From Xylocopa sonorina (lineage: Eukaryota > Arthropoda > Insecta > Hymenoptera > Apidae), in NCBI RefSeq assembly GCF_050948175.1, contig NW_027490098.1, positions 2,356,001 to 2,420,000 on the forward strand: DNA of 64,000 bases, in the 5' to 3' direction. Of this stretch, positions 43,001 through 54,013 are shown in pieces (within the stretch, counting starts at the first letter, position 1; each line of letters starts with the position of its first letter). Below the pieces are notes generated by a model, which saw nothing but the letters and a program-made list of their open reading frames with translations, was not told the origin of the DNA and did no database searches. The translations under genes and the position numbers were made by a program.

Positions 43001-45351
43001 GTTGGTGGCGCGCCGGACGCAGCGTCGCGACCTCCACCTCGGGGATGGGGCACCCTAGATTGCCGCGGGGCCCGAGGCTGAGACGCCCCGCCTACCCGCT
43101 CGCAAGCAGCCGGGAGGCCCGATGTCGCTGTCCCGCGCCGCCGCCCCACGGTCGCTGCAGGTGCACGACCGCCTCTGGTACCCGCACGATACCCACGTGT
43201 CACACTCACCGGGTGGCTTTCCCGAATGCTCGACGGGGCCATCCTCACCGGAGCCTCCACGACGACGCTGCCCCGGGATGATGACGCGGGCGGGTCCCGC
43301 GCGCCTCCACACCTGCACACACATACGCACCCCCGGTTTCGCCCGGGGGAGTCATTAAAATTGTCAAGGTTGACCGGACTAGACGCCCGGTCGGTCAACA
43401 AATAAAAACTATTACTACGTAATAAATTATCTGAATTGAGGCCCCCCTCCTCCTCCCTGGGGAGCCTCGGTGACCTTCGAGTGGAGGGACCGGTTCCCTC
43501 CACCCGCGGGGACGGCTGCCTTGGGGCCTCCTCTTCCCCCGACGAATCCGTGGTGGTTATTGTACGGTCCACCCACCGCCTTCTCCTCGCCGCTCCTGGT
43601 GTCGTGGATGTCCGTCCCCTCGCGGCGCTCGTATGGCTGTTCCTGCTGTTGTTGCTGCTGCTGCTACTGCTGCTGCTGCTGCTGCCGCTGCTCCTGATGC
43701 AGCGGCGCCTCCTCGTTGTCCTGGCCGGTCCCTCCTCAGGAACGGCCGCCGGCGCTCTCTCGTCGTCCGACGATGACGACGATGACTCATGGATGGTGGG
43801 GAGGGGCCTGGGCGAAGGTAGGGACCTCCTCTTCTCGGTCCCCTCCCCACGCGCCTCCACCCGAAGGGACACCCCGGTGGTCTGGGTGCCCCCTCTGACC
43901 CCCGGAGGGGACAGGCGTCCCCGAATCGGCCTCTTCACGGACGACCCGGGCGGGAGGGACGTCGCCCGAGTCGTCCTGGCTGGCGGGGTGGAGGCGCGGC
44001 CCGTGGCTGGCGGCGTCCGCGCCGCGACGGTGACCGCCGTAGGTGTAATGACGGCCACCGTCATAATTGGAGAGCCACGGACCGATGTCGTCACCGTCGT
44101 GGTGGTAAGTGTGGCCGGAGCGCTGCAGGGCGTTGGTGGAGGGCCCTGCAGTGGTGGTGTCGCTGGGGGGGCGCTGGAGGTGGTGGACGCGCCCCCCATC
44201 CTCTTCGCTGCCGCCCGCGTTATCCTGGGCAACGCGGGCGGGAGAGACGTAGCTCTGGTGTTTCTTGACACCACCGCCGCTCCAGCCACGGCGGACGGGC
44301 TGCCCCGGGTGACCTCCGCGAAGGTTGTGGAGGGGGTCACCTTCCTCGATGGGAGGATGCGTCGGGGCGGGTCGGGTTGGGGAGGCTCGGTCGACGCCCG
44401 CCTCTTCCTCCCAGCTGCTGCGGGCGCCGCCGGGCTCTTCTTCCCCCTTGCGGGGGCAGGGGGCGTGGTGGTAGAGCCCCCTGAAATCCTCCCCTTGGGC
44501 CCCGACCCGCTGCTGGTCCTTGTGGCATTGGGGCTCGCCTCGTCCGCGGAGGAGCGCCGGCTTCGTTGTAAGAACGCCGCGAGGGTGACGGAGCTTCTCG
44601 TCGCGGCGCTACTCCCCACTACCTTCGTTGTCGTGGTTGTTATGGTTGCGGTGGTGGAGGTTCTCGACGTCCTTGCTGATCCGGCGGTGGGTGGACGAGT
44701 TCCTCGCCGGGGTTGCGTGGTGGTTGTGCTGGTTCTCGTTGACGTCCTGGAGGAGGCCCCTCTCGACGCCGTGGATGTTGTTGTTGTCGTTGTTGTTACT
44801 GTGGCTGCAGTGGAGGCAGCCGTCCCCGATGCTCTGGAAACATTTGAGCTCTTAGCTAGTGTGGTTCGCGGTCTGGTGGAGGCGCACGTCGTTGCGCCCC
44901 CACAGGTCACCGGGGAAACACCCAGGGGGGGAAAGGAGACCTCGCTCTCGACGGATAACTCCGTCACGTCAAGAGGTCGCGACTCGGCAACGCTATCGCC
45001 GGGCGTTGCGCGGGCGGCACTCCCTGCAAGGGAGTTGTGTCTAACGGAGACACACGGACCCCCGGTGGACGGGTGTTTTGTTTGGTGGTGCGACTTCACA
45101 CGCTTCAGTGCATACGCACTTTCGTCGGTGAAGCCGCACTCACCGCACACCCACCTTTTGATCGCACCGGGGTGATGGATCTTTAAATGTTTGAATAGAT
45201 CCGTGTGTCTCAGATAGACACACGCTCCCTTTTTGCACACAGTTCTGCCAAGGTAGCAGAACGGGCAAGGAAATTCCGCAGGGAACGGGTAATGCAGCAA
45301 CACCACGCTATTTTCACTTGAACTTGTATTATTACTGCTATTACCCGCCAT
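40018..45351 (-). CDS. Non-LTR retrotransposon polyprotein, copy 6
   Basis: The 1,777-residue product is the shortest of the complete copies, because of shorter Thr tracts. It has type II zinc fingers like copies 4 and 5, but the middle of the linker (GPKGRISGGSTTTPPAPARGKKSP) is the version of copies 1 and 7. Other private changes are SPPGVRGGTQTTG in the linker and an I-to-V change in QKVETVATFLL after the RT. YADD is at 1197-1200. It reads as a recombinant between array members. Confidence 0.95.
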   Translation of the reverse strand: MAGNSSNNTSSSENSVVLLHYPFPAEFPCPFCYLGRTVCKKGACVYLRHTDLFKHLKIHHPGAIKRWVCGECGFTDESAYALKRVKSHHQTKHPSTGGPCVSVRHNSLAGSAARATPGDSVAESRPLDVTELSVESEVSFPPLGVSPVTCGGATTCASTRPRTTLAKSSNVSRASGTAASTAATVTTTTTTTSTASRGASSRTSTRTSTTTTQPRRGTRPPTAGSARTSRTSTTATITTTTTKVVGSSAATRSSVTLAAFLQRSRRSSADEASPNATRTSSGSGPKGRISGGSTTTPPAPARGKKSPAAPAAAGRKRRASTEPPQPDPPRRILPSRKVTPSTTFAEVTRGSPSAVAGAAVVSRNTRATSLPPALPRITRAAAKRMGGASTTSSAPPATPPLQGPPPTPCSAPATLTTTTVTTSVRGSPIMTVAVITPTAVTVAARTPPATGRASTPPARTTRATSLPPGSSVKRPIRGRLSPPGVRGGTQTTGVSLRVEARGEGTEKRRSLPSPRPLPTIHESSSSSSDDERAPAAVPEEGPARTTRRRRCIRSSGSSSSSSSSSSNNSRNSHTSAARGRTSTTPGAARRRRWVDRTITTTDSSGEEEAPRQPSPRVEGTGPSTRRSPRLPREEEGGLNSDNLLRSNSFYLLTDRASSPVNLDNFNDSPGRNRGCVCVCRCGGARDPPASSSRGSVVVEAPVRMAPSSIRESHPVSVTRGYRAGTRGGRAPAATVGRRRGTATSGLPAACERVGGASQPRAPRQSRVPHPRGGGRDAASGAPPTGRPRSRGRREVDVAARARLVAFAEGVGSPEQLEALATKVDEYFQGRRAAGPGAGARSAASNGGAGRRRPVAGSEGRRGDVANSMVSDGPPSVPDRVGEATRIQRLFRADRKRAVREILAGESPHCSVPLERVQEHFTNVYSLRARPGSLPSLYGEDPTTESNDALVSPFTEAEVSRRLKRMKLASSAGPDGLTYGDLRRGDPGAVLLTAVFNTCRRMEKIPGRWKQSNTVLLFKKGDREDLSNWRPIALGDVTPKLFAAVVADRLTRWAVVNKRLSQAQKGFLPFEGCLEHNFVLQQAMAAARKQRREVVVAWLDLANAFGSVPHATIIDSLAGAGAPRPLINIVASLYDGVATRVRTAEGYTPWIPMKSGVRQGCPLSPILFDLSIEAMVRGAVDSVEGLSVRGHKVTALAYADDVALVASSVDGMGRLLQAAEGTARQLGLSFNPSKCATLHIRGDGRVSSTEFRLVGGLVPALSEGQSYEHLGVPTGVRIDQTPYPTIQALLVDLRAVDDSLLAPWQKVETVATFLLPRLDFAFRGGHVRRTALADADRVIKRTVKRWLHLPQRASAELVYIPPAWGGCGLLPLVDLADVATVSHAFRLLNASDPVVADLARSALCDAVREKAGRTLGSRGLADYLSGSLSGEMARPSAGRASFWSRVRNVGIRSCARLGFSWRWDEVREELSVVCRSRNGRSVVVPPAAKGQVTRRLRAAVGECYLERLLRKPDQGKVFDATSRCAVSNHFLRTGGFVRFADWRFVHRARLDVLPLNGARRWGTGDKRCRRCGHEFEGLPHVLSHCGPHSAARQLRHDNLVHRLVAAARLPGEIRVNKRVPGVDGELAALRPDIVVEHGLSKNIVVVDVAVPFENTLEAIEEARMAKIRKYQPLAESLRRRGYRVHVDAFVVGALGAWDPGNEFVLDLLRVSQRYAALMRRLMISETIAWSRDIYVEHVSGVRQYRAPRGTSEAGSTSAALSGSSGGARVPGVVPPADP

Positions 45352-46376
45352 CGTTACGATAGTGTCGCAACGCAAACACTCGGCTCGTCGAAATAAAATA
45401 AATAATCAAAATAATAAAACAAAACGCTCACCGGAGCAAACAAACGGTTAACGGTCGAGCGAAACGTACACAGAAGACAAAGGACACGATTAAATAAATA
45501 AGTATATACAGATAGCACAACGGACAACGCGAACGCGAACGCGAATAAATTAATATATTAATACGGGTTAACGACGACGAAGCGGAATCTAATAAATTAA
45601 ACTAAAATAAAATGATATAAAACAATTCCGCTGTGCCCGGTGGACACAGCCCCGCACGAACGAACCGTGCTTCGCGTACGTGACTAGCAACCGCGACGGT
45701 TTAACTTTTCACGACACTCCACACGGCCTGGAAAACTCCGGAAACGCGAAGTATCGAGTTACACGGGGTGTAAAGGGCCTCCGTGTACCCCGATCTCTTA
45801 ATTAAACAAATAGACGGTGAATTTAATTAAACTAATTGCTGCTATTACGCAGCGACGACCCGTAAAATCGAGCAAAAAATTCGATTTACGGGCGTACGTG
45901 CAAACAGTCTAACACCCAAAATACGGAGAGGTCGAATTCAAAACCAACGGCTATAAGTGTAAAGTTTACACTTATAACCGGGTATAAGGTCAGACAAACC
46001 GAATCTACTCGGATTCAAACTCCTCGGAGGTCGAAATGGTCGACCTAGGAGGAGGGACGTCACGTATGGACGTCTAACGTCTACCCGATGCGTTCAACAC
46101 CACCGCCTCGGGAGCACTTTAAACTAATCACGCGAGAAGGGACCTCCACCGAAATTCCAAGTGCCAGACTTACCAAGTCCGGGGTTCCACCAGCTAAGTC
46201 GAACGCACTGAACACTGCACCACACACGAGCACAGCACGCGCGACGCGGATGAAGACGCGACACTCCGGTGAGCGAGTCGGAAAAACACAAATAAAATAA
46301 ATACTTAAGCTACTGATGGGAAAGATCAAGTGTGTGGGTTTGACTAGATAAAACTGATTCTTGGAAAAGGCTTATT
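45352..46376 (-). promoter_or_regulatory. Leader / inter-unit spacer upstream of copy 6
   Basis: The palindrome is at 45949-45979. The sequence equals the leaders of copies 4 and 5, although copy 6 itself has a different 3' UTR, so leader and 3' UTR are inherited independently within the array. Confidence 0.6.
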
Positions 46377-46522
46377 GAGCCGGTCCCAGAGGCACTGCAA
46401 TACTGGGTCGACTCGCGGCGGAGGTGGAGCAAGCCCCAGCGGTCCGCCTTTTTCCAAAAATCAGGTTAATATTCTGACTCCTAATGAGGAGTGTATCAGA
46501 TATTAAGCTGATAAGAACAGAT
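46377..46522 (-). pseudogene. U2 snRNA gene, 3' fragment
   Basis: Identical block; a class B 3' UTR lies on its right although its left neighbour leader is the copy 4/5/6 version. In copies 2/3 the class B 3' UTR adjoins other leaders, so the exchange passed through this block. Confidence 0.92.
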
Positions 46523-47505
46523 AAGACGTTTATTTTAGCAATTAATGTTCCCCCGGGGCCGAAGCCCCAGGGGTATACACTTATTTTACAGAATAATTCG
46601 CATCGCTTCCGCACGAATTTAGTTATATATCATTTATAATATAAGGCTTGCGGGAGAAAGTTTTTTCCGCGTCCATTACGAGCGTACCCCTATTACAATG
46701 AGGTGAGAATTATAACATTCAATAAATTGAGTACATATAATAACAACCGTGTTACATGAGGCACGGATCGGTAAATTAATTTAACACCAAAGTAACAATA
46801 TAATAAGATAGTATATACAAAGTATAAAGCATATTTTATATATATAACATTTATAAGAATTTGGCACACCATGTATCACGCAGCACTTGAAAGCCTAGAG
46901 CAGAGCATCAATGTGCGGATATACGCCTCATCCTAGTCATACGAGTCCGGTTGGGAGGTATTAGGCGCCATCAATCGGTCCAGAGCAGCAAGAATAAATT
47001 AGGCAGAAATAAATAGTTTAATTAATTAATGCATTGTCTAAATCAGAAGAATGATTCGCACTAAATGAGTAAAATAATAGTGTAAAATAATAAAATAGTG
47101 CAATCATAATTTAATTGACACCCACAGGCGCGTAGAACAAAGAAGAGTGAACATAAAATAGGCTACTGCAGTAAAATGCGATAGTATAAGTTAGTGGTTA
47201 AAATTTACGATAAATGTCCAAACAGTAAAACAGAATAAGATAACAGTCAGATAAGGTAAAATAGGATACAGTAAAATATAAAAGAATATCATACAGTACA
47301 AATTATAAATTAATTAATAAAGTCCTTCACCGACTGTGTCTAGGCGCCATTAATCTCTTAGTGTGGAGGCTATGTATATAGAAAAAGAAAAGGAATAAGA
47401 AAAAGAAAATAAAGAAAATAAAGAAAGTAAAGCAAAGAAAGGAAAAGAAAAGAAAGCTCACTCCAGACCATATCGACACACTCTCCCAACCCAGGTGTGG
47501 AGGCA
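46523..47505 (-). other. 3' UTR of copy 7 (class B, 983 bp)
   Basis: Close to copies 2 and 3 but with scattered changes, for example GGGAGAAAGTTTTTTCC for GGGAAAAAGTTTTTACC near 46651-46670 and one A fewer in the purine-rich tract at 47381-47456. It is therefore an older relative of the 2/3 pair. No gene is recognised. Confidence 0.75.
46550..46573 (-). other. 3'-terminal RNA hairpin, copy 7
   Basis: Class A/B stem with the UUCG loop on the element strand. Confidence 0.75.
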
Positions 47506-50500
47506 CTAAGGATCCGCAGGCGGCACCACCCCAGGGACGCGGGCGCCTCCACTGCTCCCGCTCAGCGCCGCCGATGTCGACTCCGCCTCAGACGTACCCC
47601 GTGGAGCCCGGTACTGACGCACCCCGGATACATGCTCCACGTAGATATCTCTGGACCAGGCTATTGTCTCAGATATCATGAGACGCCTCATCAGCGCTGC
47701 ATAACGCTGAGAGACGCGCAGCAGGTCCAGGACGAACTCGTTTCCCGGGTCCCACGCGCCCAGGGCGCCGACGACGAACGCATCTACGTGGACTCGGTAG
47801 CCGCGCCTCCGCAATGATTCGGCGAGGGGCTGATACTTACGTATCTTCGCCATCCTCGCCTCCTCAATCGCCTCGAGAGTGTTCTCGAAAGGCACGGCCA
47901 CGTCGACCACGACGATGTTTTTCGACAGCCCGTGCTCCACGACGATGTCGGGACGCAGGGCTGCCAGCTCGCCGTCGACTCCCGGGACGCGCTTATTGAC
48001 CCGGATCTCCCCTGGCAGACGGGCAGCCGCCACGAGCCTATGAACGAGGTTGTCATGCCGCAGCTGCCGGGCAGCGGAGTGAGGACCGCAGTGGGAGAGC
48101 ACGTGGGGAAGGCCCTCGAACTCATGCCCGCAACGCCGGCAACGCTTGTCACCGGTCCCCCACCGACGTGCTCCATTTAGCGGCAACACGTCGAGGCGGG
48201 CCCGGTGAACGAAGCGCCAATCAGCGAAGCGGACAAACCCCCCGGTGCGCAGAAAGTGGTTACTGACCGCGCAACGGGAGGTCGCGTCGAAAACCTTCCC
48301 CTGGTCGGGCTTCCGAAGAAGCCTTTCCAGGTAGCACTCTCCCACTGCTGCCCTCAGCCTCCGCGTGACTTGGCCCTTGGCAGCAGGCGGCACAACAACG
48401 CTACGCCCATTCCGGGAGCGACAAACGACCGAGAGTTCTTCACGAACCTCGTCCCATCTCCAACTGAATCCCAGCCGCGCACATGAACGAATCCCGACGT
48501 TCCTTACTCGCGACCAGAACGAAGCCCGGCCCGCCGATGGCCTCGCCATCTCGCCCGACAAAGAGCCGGAGAGATAGTCGGCAAGGCCCCTGCTCCCAAG
48601 GGTCCGACCGGCCTTCTCCCGCACGGCGTCACACAGCGCTGACCTGGCCAAGTCCGCAACGACCGGATCGCTCGCATTCAATAACCTGAACGCGTGCGAC
48701 ACGGTCGCCACGTCGGCCAGATCCACCAGCGGGAGAAGGCCGCACCCACCCCAAGCGGGGGGGATATAGACCAGCTCCGCACTGGCACGCTGCGGGAGGT
48801 GCAACCACCTCTTTACCGTGCGTTTGATGACCCTGTCGGCATCGGCTAAAGCGGTTCTTCGCACGTGGCCTCCCCTGAACGCGAAATCGAGGCGTGGCAA
48901 CAAGAATGTCGCCACGGTCTCGATTTTTTGCCAGGGGGCGAGCAGGGAATCGTCGACCGCGCGAAGATCTACTAGTAAGGCTTGGATCGTCGGATACGGG
49001 GTTTGGTCGATCCGAACCCCGGTCGGCACTCCCAGATGCTCGTAACTCCGCCCCTCCGACAGGGCAGGAACGAGTCCCCCGACTAGACGGAACTCGGTGC
49101 CAGCGACCCTCCCGTCCCCTCTAATGTGCAGGGTTGCACACTTCGAGGGGTTGAAGGAGAGCCCCAGCTGCCGAGCCGTCCCCTCTGCTGCTTGCAACAG
49201 CCTTCCCATTCCGTCGACGGATGACGCGACGAGTGCCACGTCGTCTGCGTACGCCAGGGCTGTCACCTTATGCCCTCTCACACTCAGACCCTCCACCGAG
49301 TCCACGGCCCCGCGAACCATGGCCTCAATGGAAAGGTCGAATAGGATCGGGCTAAGTGGGCAGCCCTGCCTCACCCCCGACTTCATGGGGATCCAGGGCG
49401 TGTACCCTTCAGCGGTACGGACCCGCGTCGCCACGCCGTCGTAAAGGCTGGCGACGATGTTGATGAGCGGCCGGGGAGCGCCGGCACCGGCCAGCGAATC
49501 GATGATGGTGGCGTGGGGAACCGAACCGAAAGCGTTGGCCAGATCCAACCACGCCACCACCACCTCCCTACGCTGCTTACGAGCGGCAGCCATGGCCTGC
49601 TGAAGCACAAAGTTGTGCTCCAGACAGCCTTCGAAGGGCAAGAAGCCCTTCTGTGCTTGGCTGAGCCGCTTGTTGACTACGGCCCAACGAGTGAGCCGAT
49701 CGGCGACGACCGCCGCGAAGAGCTTGGGGGTGACATCACCCAGGGCGATAGGCCTCCAATTCGATAGGTCCTCGCGATCACCCTTCTTGAAAAGGAGGAC
49801 GGTGTTGGACTGCTTCCAGCGCCCCGGAATCTTCTCCATGCGGCGGCAGGTGTTGAATACCGCCGTAAGGAGGACCGCTCCTGGGTCCCCCCTCCGTAGG
49901 TCACCATAGGTCAGACCGTCGGGTCCGGCGGAAGAAGCAAGCTTCATCCGCTTTAGCCGACGGCTGACCTCGGCTTCCGTGAAGGGGGAAACCAGGGCAT
50001 CGTTCGACTCAGTGGTCGGGTCCTCCCCATAGAGAGAGGGAAGGCTACCAGGGCGGGCTCGGAGCGAGTAAACGTTCGTAAAGTGCTCCTGGACCCGTTC
50101 CAGGGGCACACTGCAATGGGGAGATTCTCCGGCGAGAATCTCCCGCACCGCGCGCTTCCGATCCGCCCTGAAAAGACGTTGGATTCGGGTAGCCTCCCCT
50201 ACGCGATCCGGGACGCTGGGAGGGCCATCGCTCACCATCGAATTGGCCACATCGCCCCGACGCCCCTCACTCCCCGCGACTGGCCGGCGCCGACCGGCCC
50301 CCCCGTTGGAGGCGGCACTCCGTGCGCCAGCCCCGGGTCCCGCGGCCCTCCGCCCCTGAAAGTACTCGTCCACCTTCGTGGCGAGCGCCTCCAGTTGCTC
50401 GGGTGATCCCACCCCCTCCGCGAAGGCCACTAACCGCGCCCTTGCGGCAACGTCCACCTCCCGGCGTCCCCTAGATCGGGGTCTACCGGTTGGTGGCGCG

Positions 50501-52851
50501 CCGGACGCATCGTCGCGACCCCCACCTCGGGGATGGGGCACCCTAGATTGCCGCGGGGCCCGAGGCTGAGACGCCCCGCCTACCCGCTCGCAAGCAGCCG
50601 GGAGGCCCGATGTCGCTGTCCCGCGCCGCCGCCCCACGGTCGCTGCAGGTGCACGACCGCCTCTGGTACCCGCACGACACCCACGTGTCGCACTCACCGG
50701 GTGGCTTTCCCGAATGCTCGACGGGGCCATCCTCACCGGAGCCTCCACGACGACGCTGCCCCGGGATGATGACGCGGGCGGGTCCCGCGCGCCTCCACAC
50801 CTGCACACACAAATACACCCCCGGTTACGCCCGGGGGAGTCAATAATATTGTCATTAATGACCGGACTAGATGCCCGGTCGGTCAGTGAATAAAATCTAT
50901 TTTCTGACAATAAATTATCTAAGTTGAGGCCCCCTTCCTCTTCCCTGGGGAGCCTCGGTGACCTTCGGGTGGAGGTAACCGGAGCCTCCACCCGCGGGGA
51001 CGGCTGCCTTGGGGCCTCCTCTTCCCCCGACGAATCCGTGGTGGTTATTGTGCGGTCCACCCACCGCCTTCTCGCCGCTCCTGGTGTTGGTCCAGTCCGT
51101 CCCCTCGCGGCGCTCGTGTGGCTATTCCTGCTGCTGCTGCTGCTGCTACTACTGCTGCTGCTGCCACTGCCGCTGCTGCCGATGCAGCGGCGCCTCCTTC
51201 TCGTCGTTGTCCTGGCCGGTCCCTCCTCAGACACGGCCGCCGGCGCTCTCTCATCGTCCGACGATGACGACGATGACTCATGGATGGTGGGGAGGGGCCT
51301 GGGCGAAGGTAGGGACCTCCTCTTCTCGGTCCCCTCCCCACGCGCCTCCACCCGAAGGGACACCCCGGTGGTCTGGGTGTCCCCTCTGCCCCCCGGAGGG
51401 GACAGGCGTCCCCTGATAGGCCTCTTCGCGGACGACCCGGGCGGGAGGGACGTCGCCCGAGTCGTCCTGGCTGGCGGGGTGGAGGCGCGGCCCGTGGCTG
51501 GCGGCGTCCGCGCCGCGACGGTGACCGCCACAGGTGACACGACGGCCACCGTCATTATAGGCGAGCCACGGACCGATGTCGTCATCGTCGTGGTAGTAAG
51601 CGTGGCCGGAGCGCTGCAGGGCGTTGGTGGAGGGCCCTGCAGTGGTGGTGTCGCTGGGGGGGCGCTGGAGGTGGTGGACGCGCCCCCCATCCTCTTCGCT
51701 GCCGCCCGCGTTATCCTGGGCAACGCGGGCGGGAGAGACGTAGCTCTGGTGTTTCTTGACACCACCGCCGCTCCAGCCACGGCGGACGGGCTGCCCCGGG
51801 TGACCTCCGCGAAGGTTGTGGAGGGGGTCACCTTCCTCGATGGGAGGATGCGTCGGGGCGGGTCGGGTTGGGGAGGCTCGGTCGACGCCCGCCTCTTCCT
51901 CCCAGCTGCTGCGGGCGCCGCCGGGCTCTTCTTCCCCCTTGCGGGGGCAGGGGGCGTGGTGGTAGAGCCCCCTGAAATCCTCCCCTTGGGCCCCGACCCG
52001 CTGCTGGTCCTGGTGGAGTTGGGGCTCGCCTCGTCCGCGGAGGAGCGCCGGCTTCGCTGGAATAGCGCCGCGAGGGTGACGGAGCTTCTCGTCGCGGCGC
52101 TGGATCCCACCGTGGTAGTAGTAGTAGTGGTAGTGGTGGTGGATCTCACTGTCCTTGTCGTTTTTCCGGCGGTGGGTGGACGAGTTCCTCGCCGGGGTTG
52201 CGTGGTGGTGTTAGCGATTGTCCTCTTTGACGTACTCGAGGAGGCCCCCTTCGACGCTGTAGATGTTGTTGTTGTTGTTGTTGTCGTCGTCGTTGTTGAT
52301 GTTATGGCTGCGGTGGAGGCAGCCGTCCCCGTTGCTCTGAAAACGTTTAAGCGAGCAGTAGTTGTTCGTGGTCTGGTGGAGGCGCACGTCGTTGCGCCCC
52401 CACAGGTCACCGGGGAAACACCCAAGGGGGGGAAAGAGACCTCGCTCTCGACGGATAACTCCGTCACGTCAAGAGGTCGCGACTCGGCAACGCTGTCGCC
52501 GGGCGTTGCGCGGGCGGCACTCCCTGCAAGGGAGTTGTGTCTAACGGAGACACACGGACCCCCGGTGGCTGGATGACGGACCTGGTGGTGCGCCTTCACC
52601 TTCTTCAGCGCATACGCGCTGTCGTCGGCGAAGCCGCACTCAGCGCAGGTCCATCGCTTTATCGCACCGGGGTGATGAAGTTTCAGGTGTTTAAATAAAT
52701 CCGTGTGTCTCAGATAGACACACGCTCCCTTTTTGCACGCAGTTCTGCCGACAAAGCAGAACGGGCAAGGAAATTCTGCCGGGAACGGGTACAATAGCTT
52801 CACCACGCATTCACCATTACTAGAATTCACACTGCTATTTGTACCCGCCAT
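47506..52851 (-). CDS. Non-LTR retrotransposon polyprotein, copy 7
   Basis: The 1,781-residue product starts at the ATG at 52851; the frame stays open 30 codons upstream but without another ATG. Finger 1 is a blend (CPFCFVGRTACKKGAC) and finger 2 is type I. Private changes include CICVCRC in the cysteine cluster, GRDDASG for GRDAASG, and EGRSYEHLG for EGQSYEHLG after the RT. The Ser tract is long and the Thr tract has about 12 residues. Catalytic residues are intact, with YADD at 1201-1204. Confidence 0.95.
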   Translation of the reverse strand: MAGTNSSVNSSNGECVVKLLYPFPAEFPCPFCFVGRTACKKGACVYLRHTDLFKHLKLHHPGAIKRWTCAECGFADDSAYALKKVKAHHQVRHPATGGPCVSVRHNSLAGSAARATPGDSVAESRPLDVTELSVESEVSFPPLGVSPVTCGGATTCASTRPRTTTARLNVFRATGTAASTAAITSTTTTTTTTTTTSTASKGASSSTSKRTIANTTTQPRRGTRPPTAGKTTRTVRSTTTTTTTTTTVGSSAATRSSVTLAALFQRSRRSSADEASPNSTRTSSGSGPKGRISGGSTTTPPAPARGKKSPAAPAAAGRKRRASTEPPQPDPPRRILPSRKVTPSTTFAEVTRGSPSAVAGAAVVSRNTRATSLPPALPRITRAAAKRMGGASTTSSAPPATPPLQGPPPTPCSAPATLTTTTMTTSVRGSPIMTVAVVSPVAVTVAARTPPATGRASTPPARTTRATSLPPGSSAKRPIRGRLSPPGGRGDTQTTGVSLRVEARGEGTEKRRSLPSPRPLPTIHESSSSSSDDERAPAAVSEEGPARTTTRRRRRCIGSSGSGSSSSSSSSSSSRNSHTSAARGRTGPTPGAARRRWVDRTITTTDSSGEEEAPRQPSPRVEAPVTSTRRSPRLPREEEGGLNLDNLLSENRFYSLTDRASSPVINDNIIDSPGRNRGCICVCRCGGARDPPASSSRGSVVVEAPVRMAPSSIRESHPVSATRGCRAGTRGGRAPAATVGRRRGTATSGLPAACERVGGASQPRAPRQSRVPHPRGGGRDDASGAPPTGRPRSRGRREVDVAARARLVAFAEGVGSPEQLEALATKVDEYFQGRRAAGPGAGARSAASNGGAGRRRPVAGSEGRRGDVANSMVSDGPPSVPDRVGEATRIQRLFRADRKRAVREILAGESPHCSVPLERVQEHFTNVYSLRARPGSLPSLYGEDPTTESNDALVSPFTEAEVSRRLKRMKLASSAGPDGLTYGDLRRGDPGAVLLTAVFNTCRRMEKIPGRWKQSNTVLLFKKGDREDLSNWRPIALGDVTPKLFAAVVADRLTRWAVVNKRLSQAQKGFLPFEGCLEHNFVLQQAMAAARKQRREVVVAWLDLANAFGSVPHATIIDSLAGAGAPRPLINIVASLYDGVATRVRTAEGYTPWIPMKSGVRQGCPLSPILFDLSIEAMVRGAVDSVEGLSVRGHKVTALAYADDVALVASSVDGMGRLLQAAEGTARQLGLSFNPSKCATLHIRGDGRVAGTEFRLVGGLVPALSEGRSYEHLGVPTGVRIDQTPYPTIQALLVDLRAVDDSLLAPWQKIETVATFLLPRLDFAFRGGHVRRTALADADRVIKRTVKRWLHLPQRASAELVYIPPAWGGCGLLPLVDLADVATVSHAFRLLNASDPVVADLARSALCDAVREKAGRTLGSRGLADYLSGSLSGEMARPSAGRASFWSRVRNVGIRSCARLGFSWRWDEVREELSVVCRSRNGRSVVVPPAAKGQVTRRLRAAVGECYLERLLRKPDQGKVFDATSRCAVSNHFLRTGGFVRFADWRFVHRARLDVLPLNGARRWGTGDKRCRRCGHEFEGLPHVLSHCGPHSAARQLRHDNLVHRLVAAARLPGEIRVNKRVPGVDGELAALRPDIVVEHGLSKNIVVVDVAVPFENTLEAIEEARMAKIRKYQPLAESLRRRGYRVHVDAFVVGALGAWDPGNEFVLDLLRVSQRYAALMRRLMISETIAWSRDIYVEHVSGVRQYRAPRGTSEAESTSAALSGSSGGARVPGVVPPADP

Positions 52852-53867
52852 CGTTACGATAGTGTCGCAACGCAATCGCTCGGCTCGTCTAATAAGATAA
52901 TAAGTCGAAATAATAAAACAAACGCTCACCGGAGCAAACACAAACGGTTAACGGTCGAGCGAACGAACACGTAAGACAAAGGACAAATTGAATAAATAAG
53001 TATATACACAGAATAGACAACGGACAATCCCGAACGCGAACGCGAATAAATTAATCACTTAATACGAATTAACGACGACGGAGAATCTAATAAAATAAAT
53101 AGAATAAAATAATATAAAACAATTCCGCTGTGCCCGGTGGACACAGCCCCGCACGAACGAACCGTGCTTCGCGTACGTGACTAGTAACCGCAAACGGTTT
53201 AACTTTCCACGACACTCCACACGGCCTGGAAAACTCCGGACCGCGACGTATCGAGTTACACGGGGTGTAAAGGGCCTCCGTGTACCCCGATCTCTTAATT
53301 AAAACAAATAAACGGTGAATTTAATTAACTAATTGCTGCTATTTCGCAGCGACGACCCGTAAAATCGAGCAAAAAACTCGAATTACGGGCGTACGTGCAA
53401 AGTCTAACACCCAAAACACGGAGAGGTCGAATTCAAAACCAACGGCTATAAGTGTAAAGTTTACACTTATAACCGGGTATAAGGTCAGACAAACCGATTC
53501 TACTCGGATTCAAACTCCTCGGAGGTCGAAATGGTCGACCTAGGAGGAGGGACGTCACGTATGGACGTCTAACGTCTACCCGATGCGTTCAACACCACCG
53601 CATCGGGAGCACTTTAAACTAACTACGCGGAAGGGACCTCCACCGAAATTCCAAGTGCCAGACTTACCAAGTCCAGAGTCCACCAGCAAGCCGAACGCAC
53701 TGAACACTGCACCAAACACGAGCACAGCACGCGCGACGCGGATGATAACGCGACACTCCGGTGAGCGAGTCGAACACAGGTTAAAACGAATACTTATAGC
53801 TACTGATGGATAAATCAAAGTGCGTGGGTTTGACTAGATAAAAACTGATCTTTGGAAAAGGCTTATT
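52852..53867 (-). promoter_or_regulatory. Leader / inter-unit spacer upstream of copy 7
   Basis: At 1,016 bp this is the shortest leader; the palindrome is at 53444-53474. The flank next to the U2 fragment combines features of two versions: AAAGGC as in copies 2-6 and CTGATCTTTGG as in copies 0 and 1. Confidence 0.6.
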
Positions 53868-54013
53868 GAGCCGGTCCCAGAGGCACTGCAATACTGGGTC
53901 GACTCGCGGCGGAGGTGGAGCAAGCCCCAGCGGTCCGCCTTTTTCCAAAAATCAGGTTAATATTCTGACTCCTAATGAGGAGTGTATCAGATATTAAGCT
54001 GATAAGAACAGAT
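53868..54013 (-). pseudogene. U2 snRNA gene, 3' fragment
   Basis: Identical block, following the unique class E 3' UTR of copy 8. Confidence 0.92.
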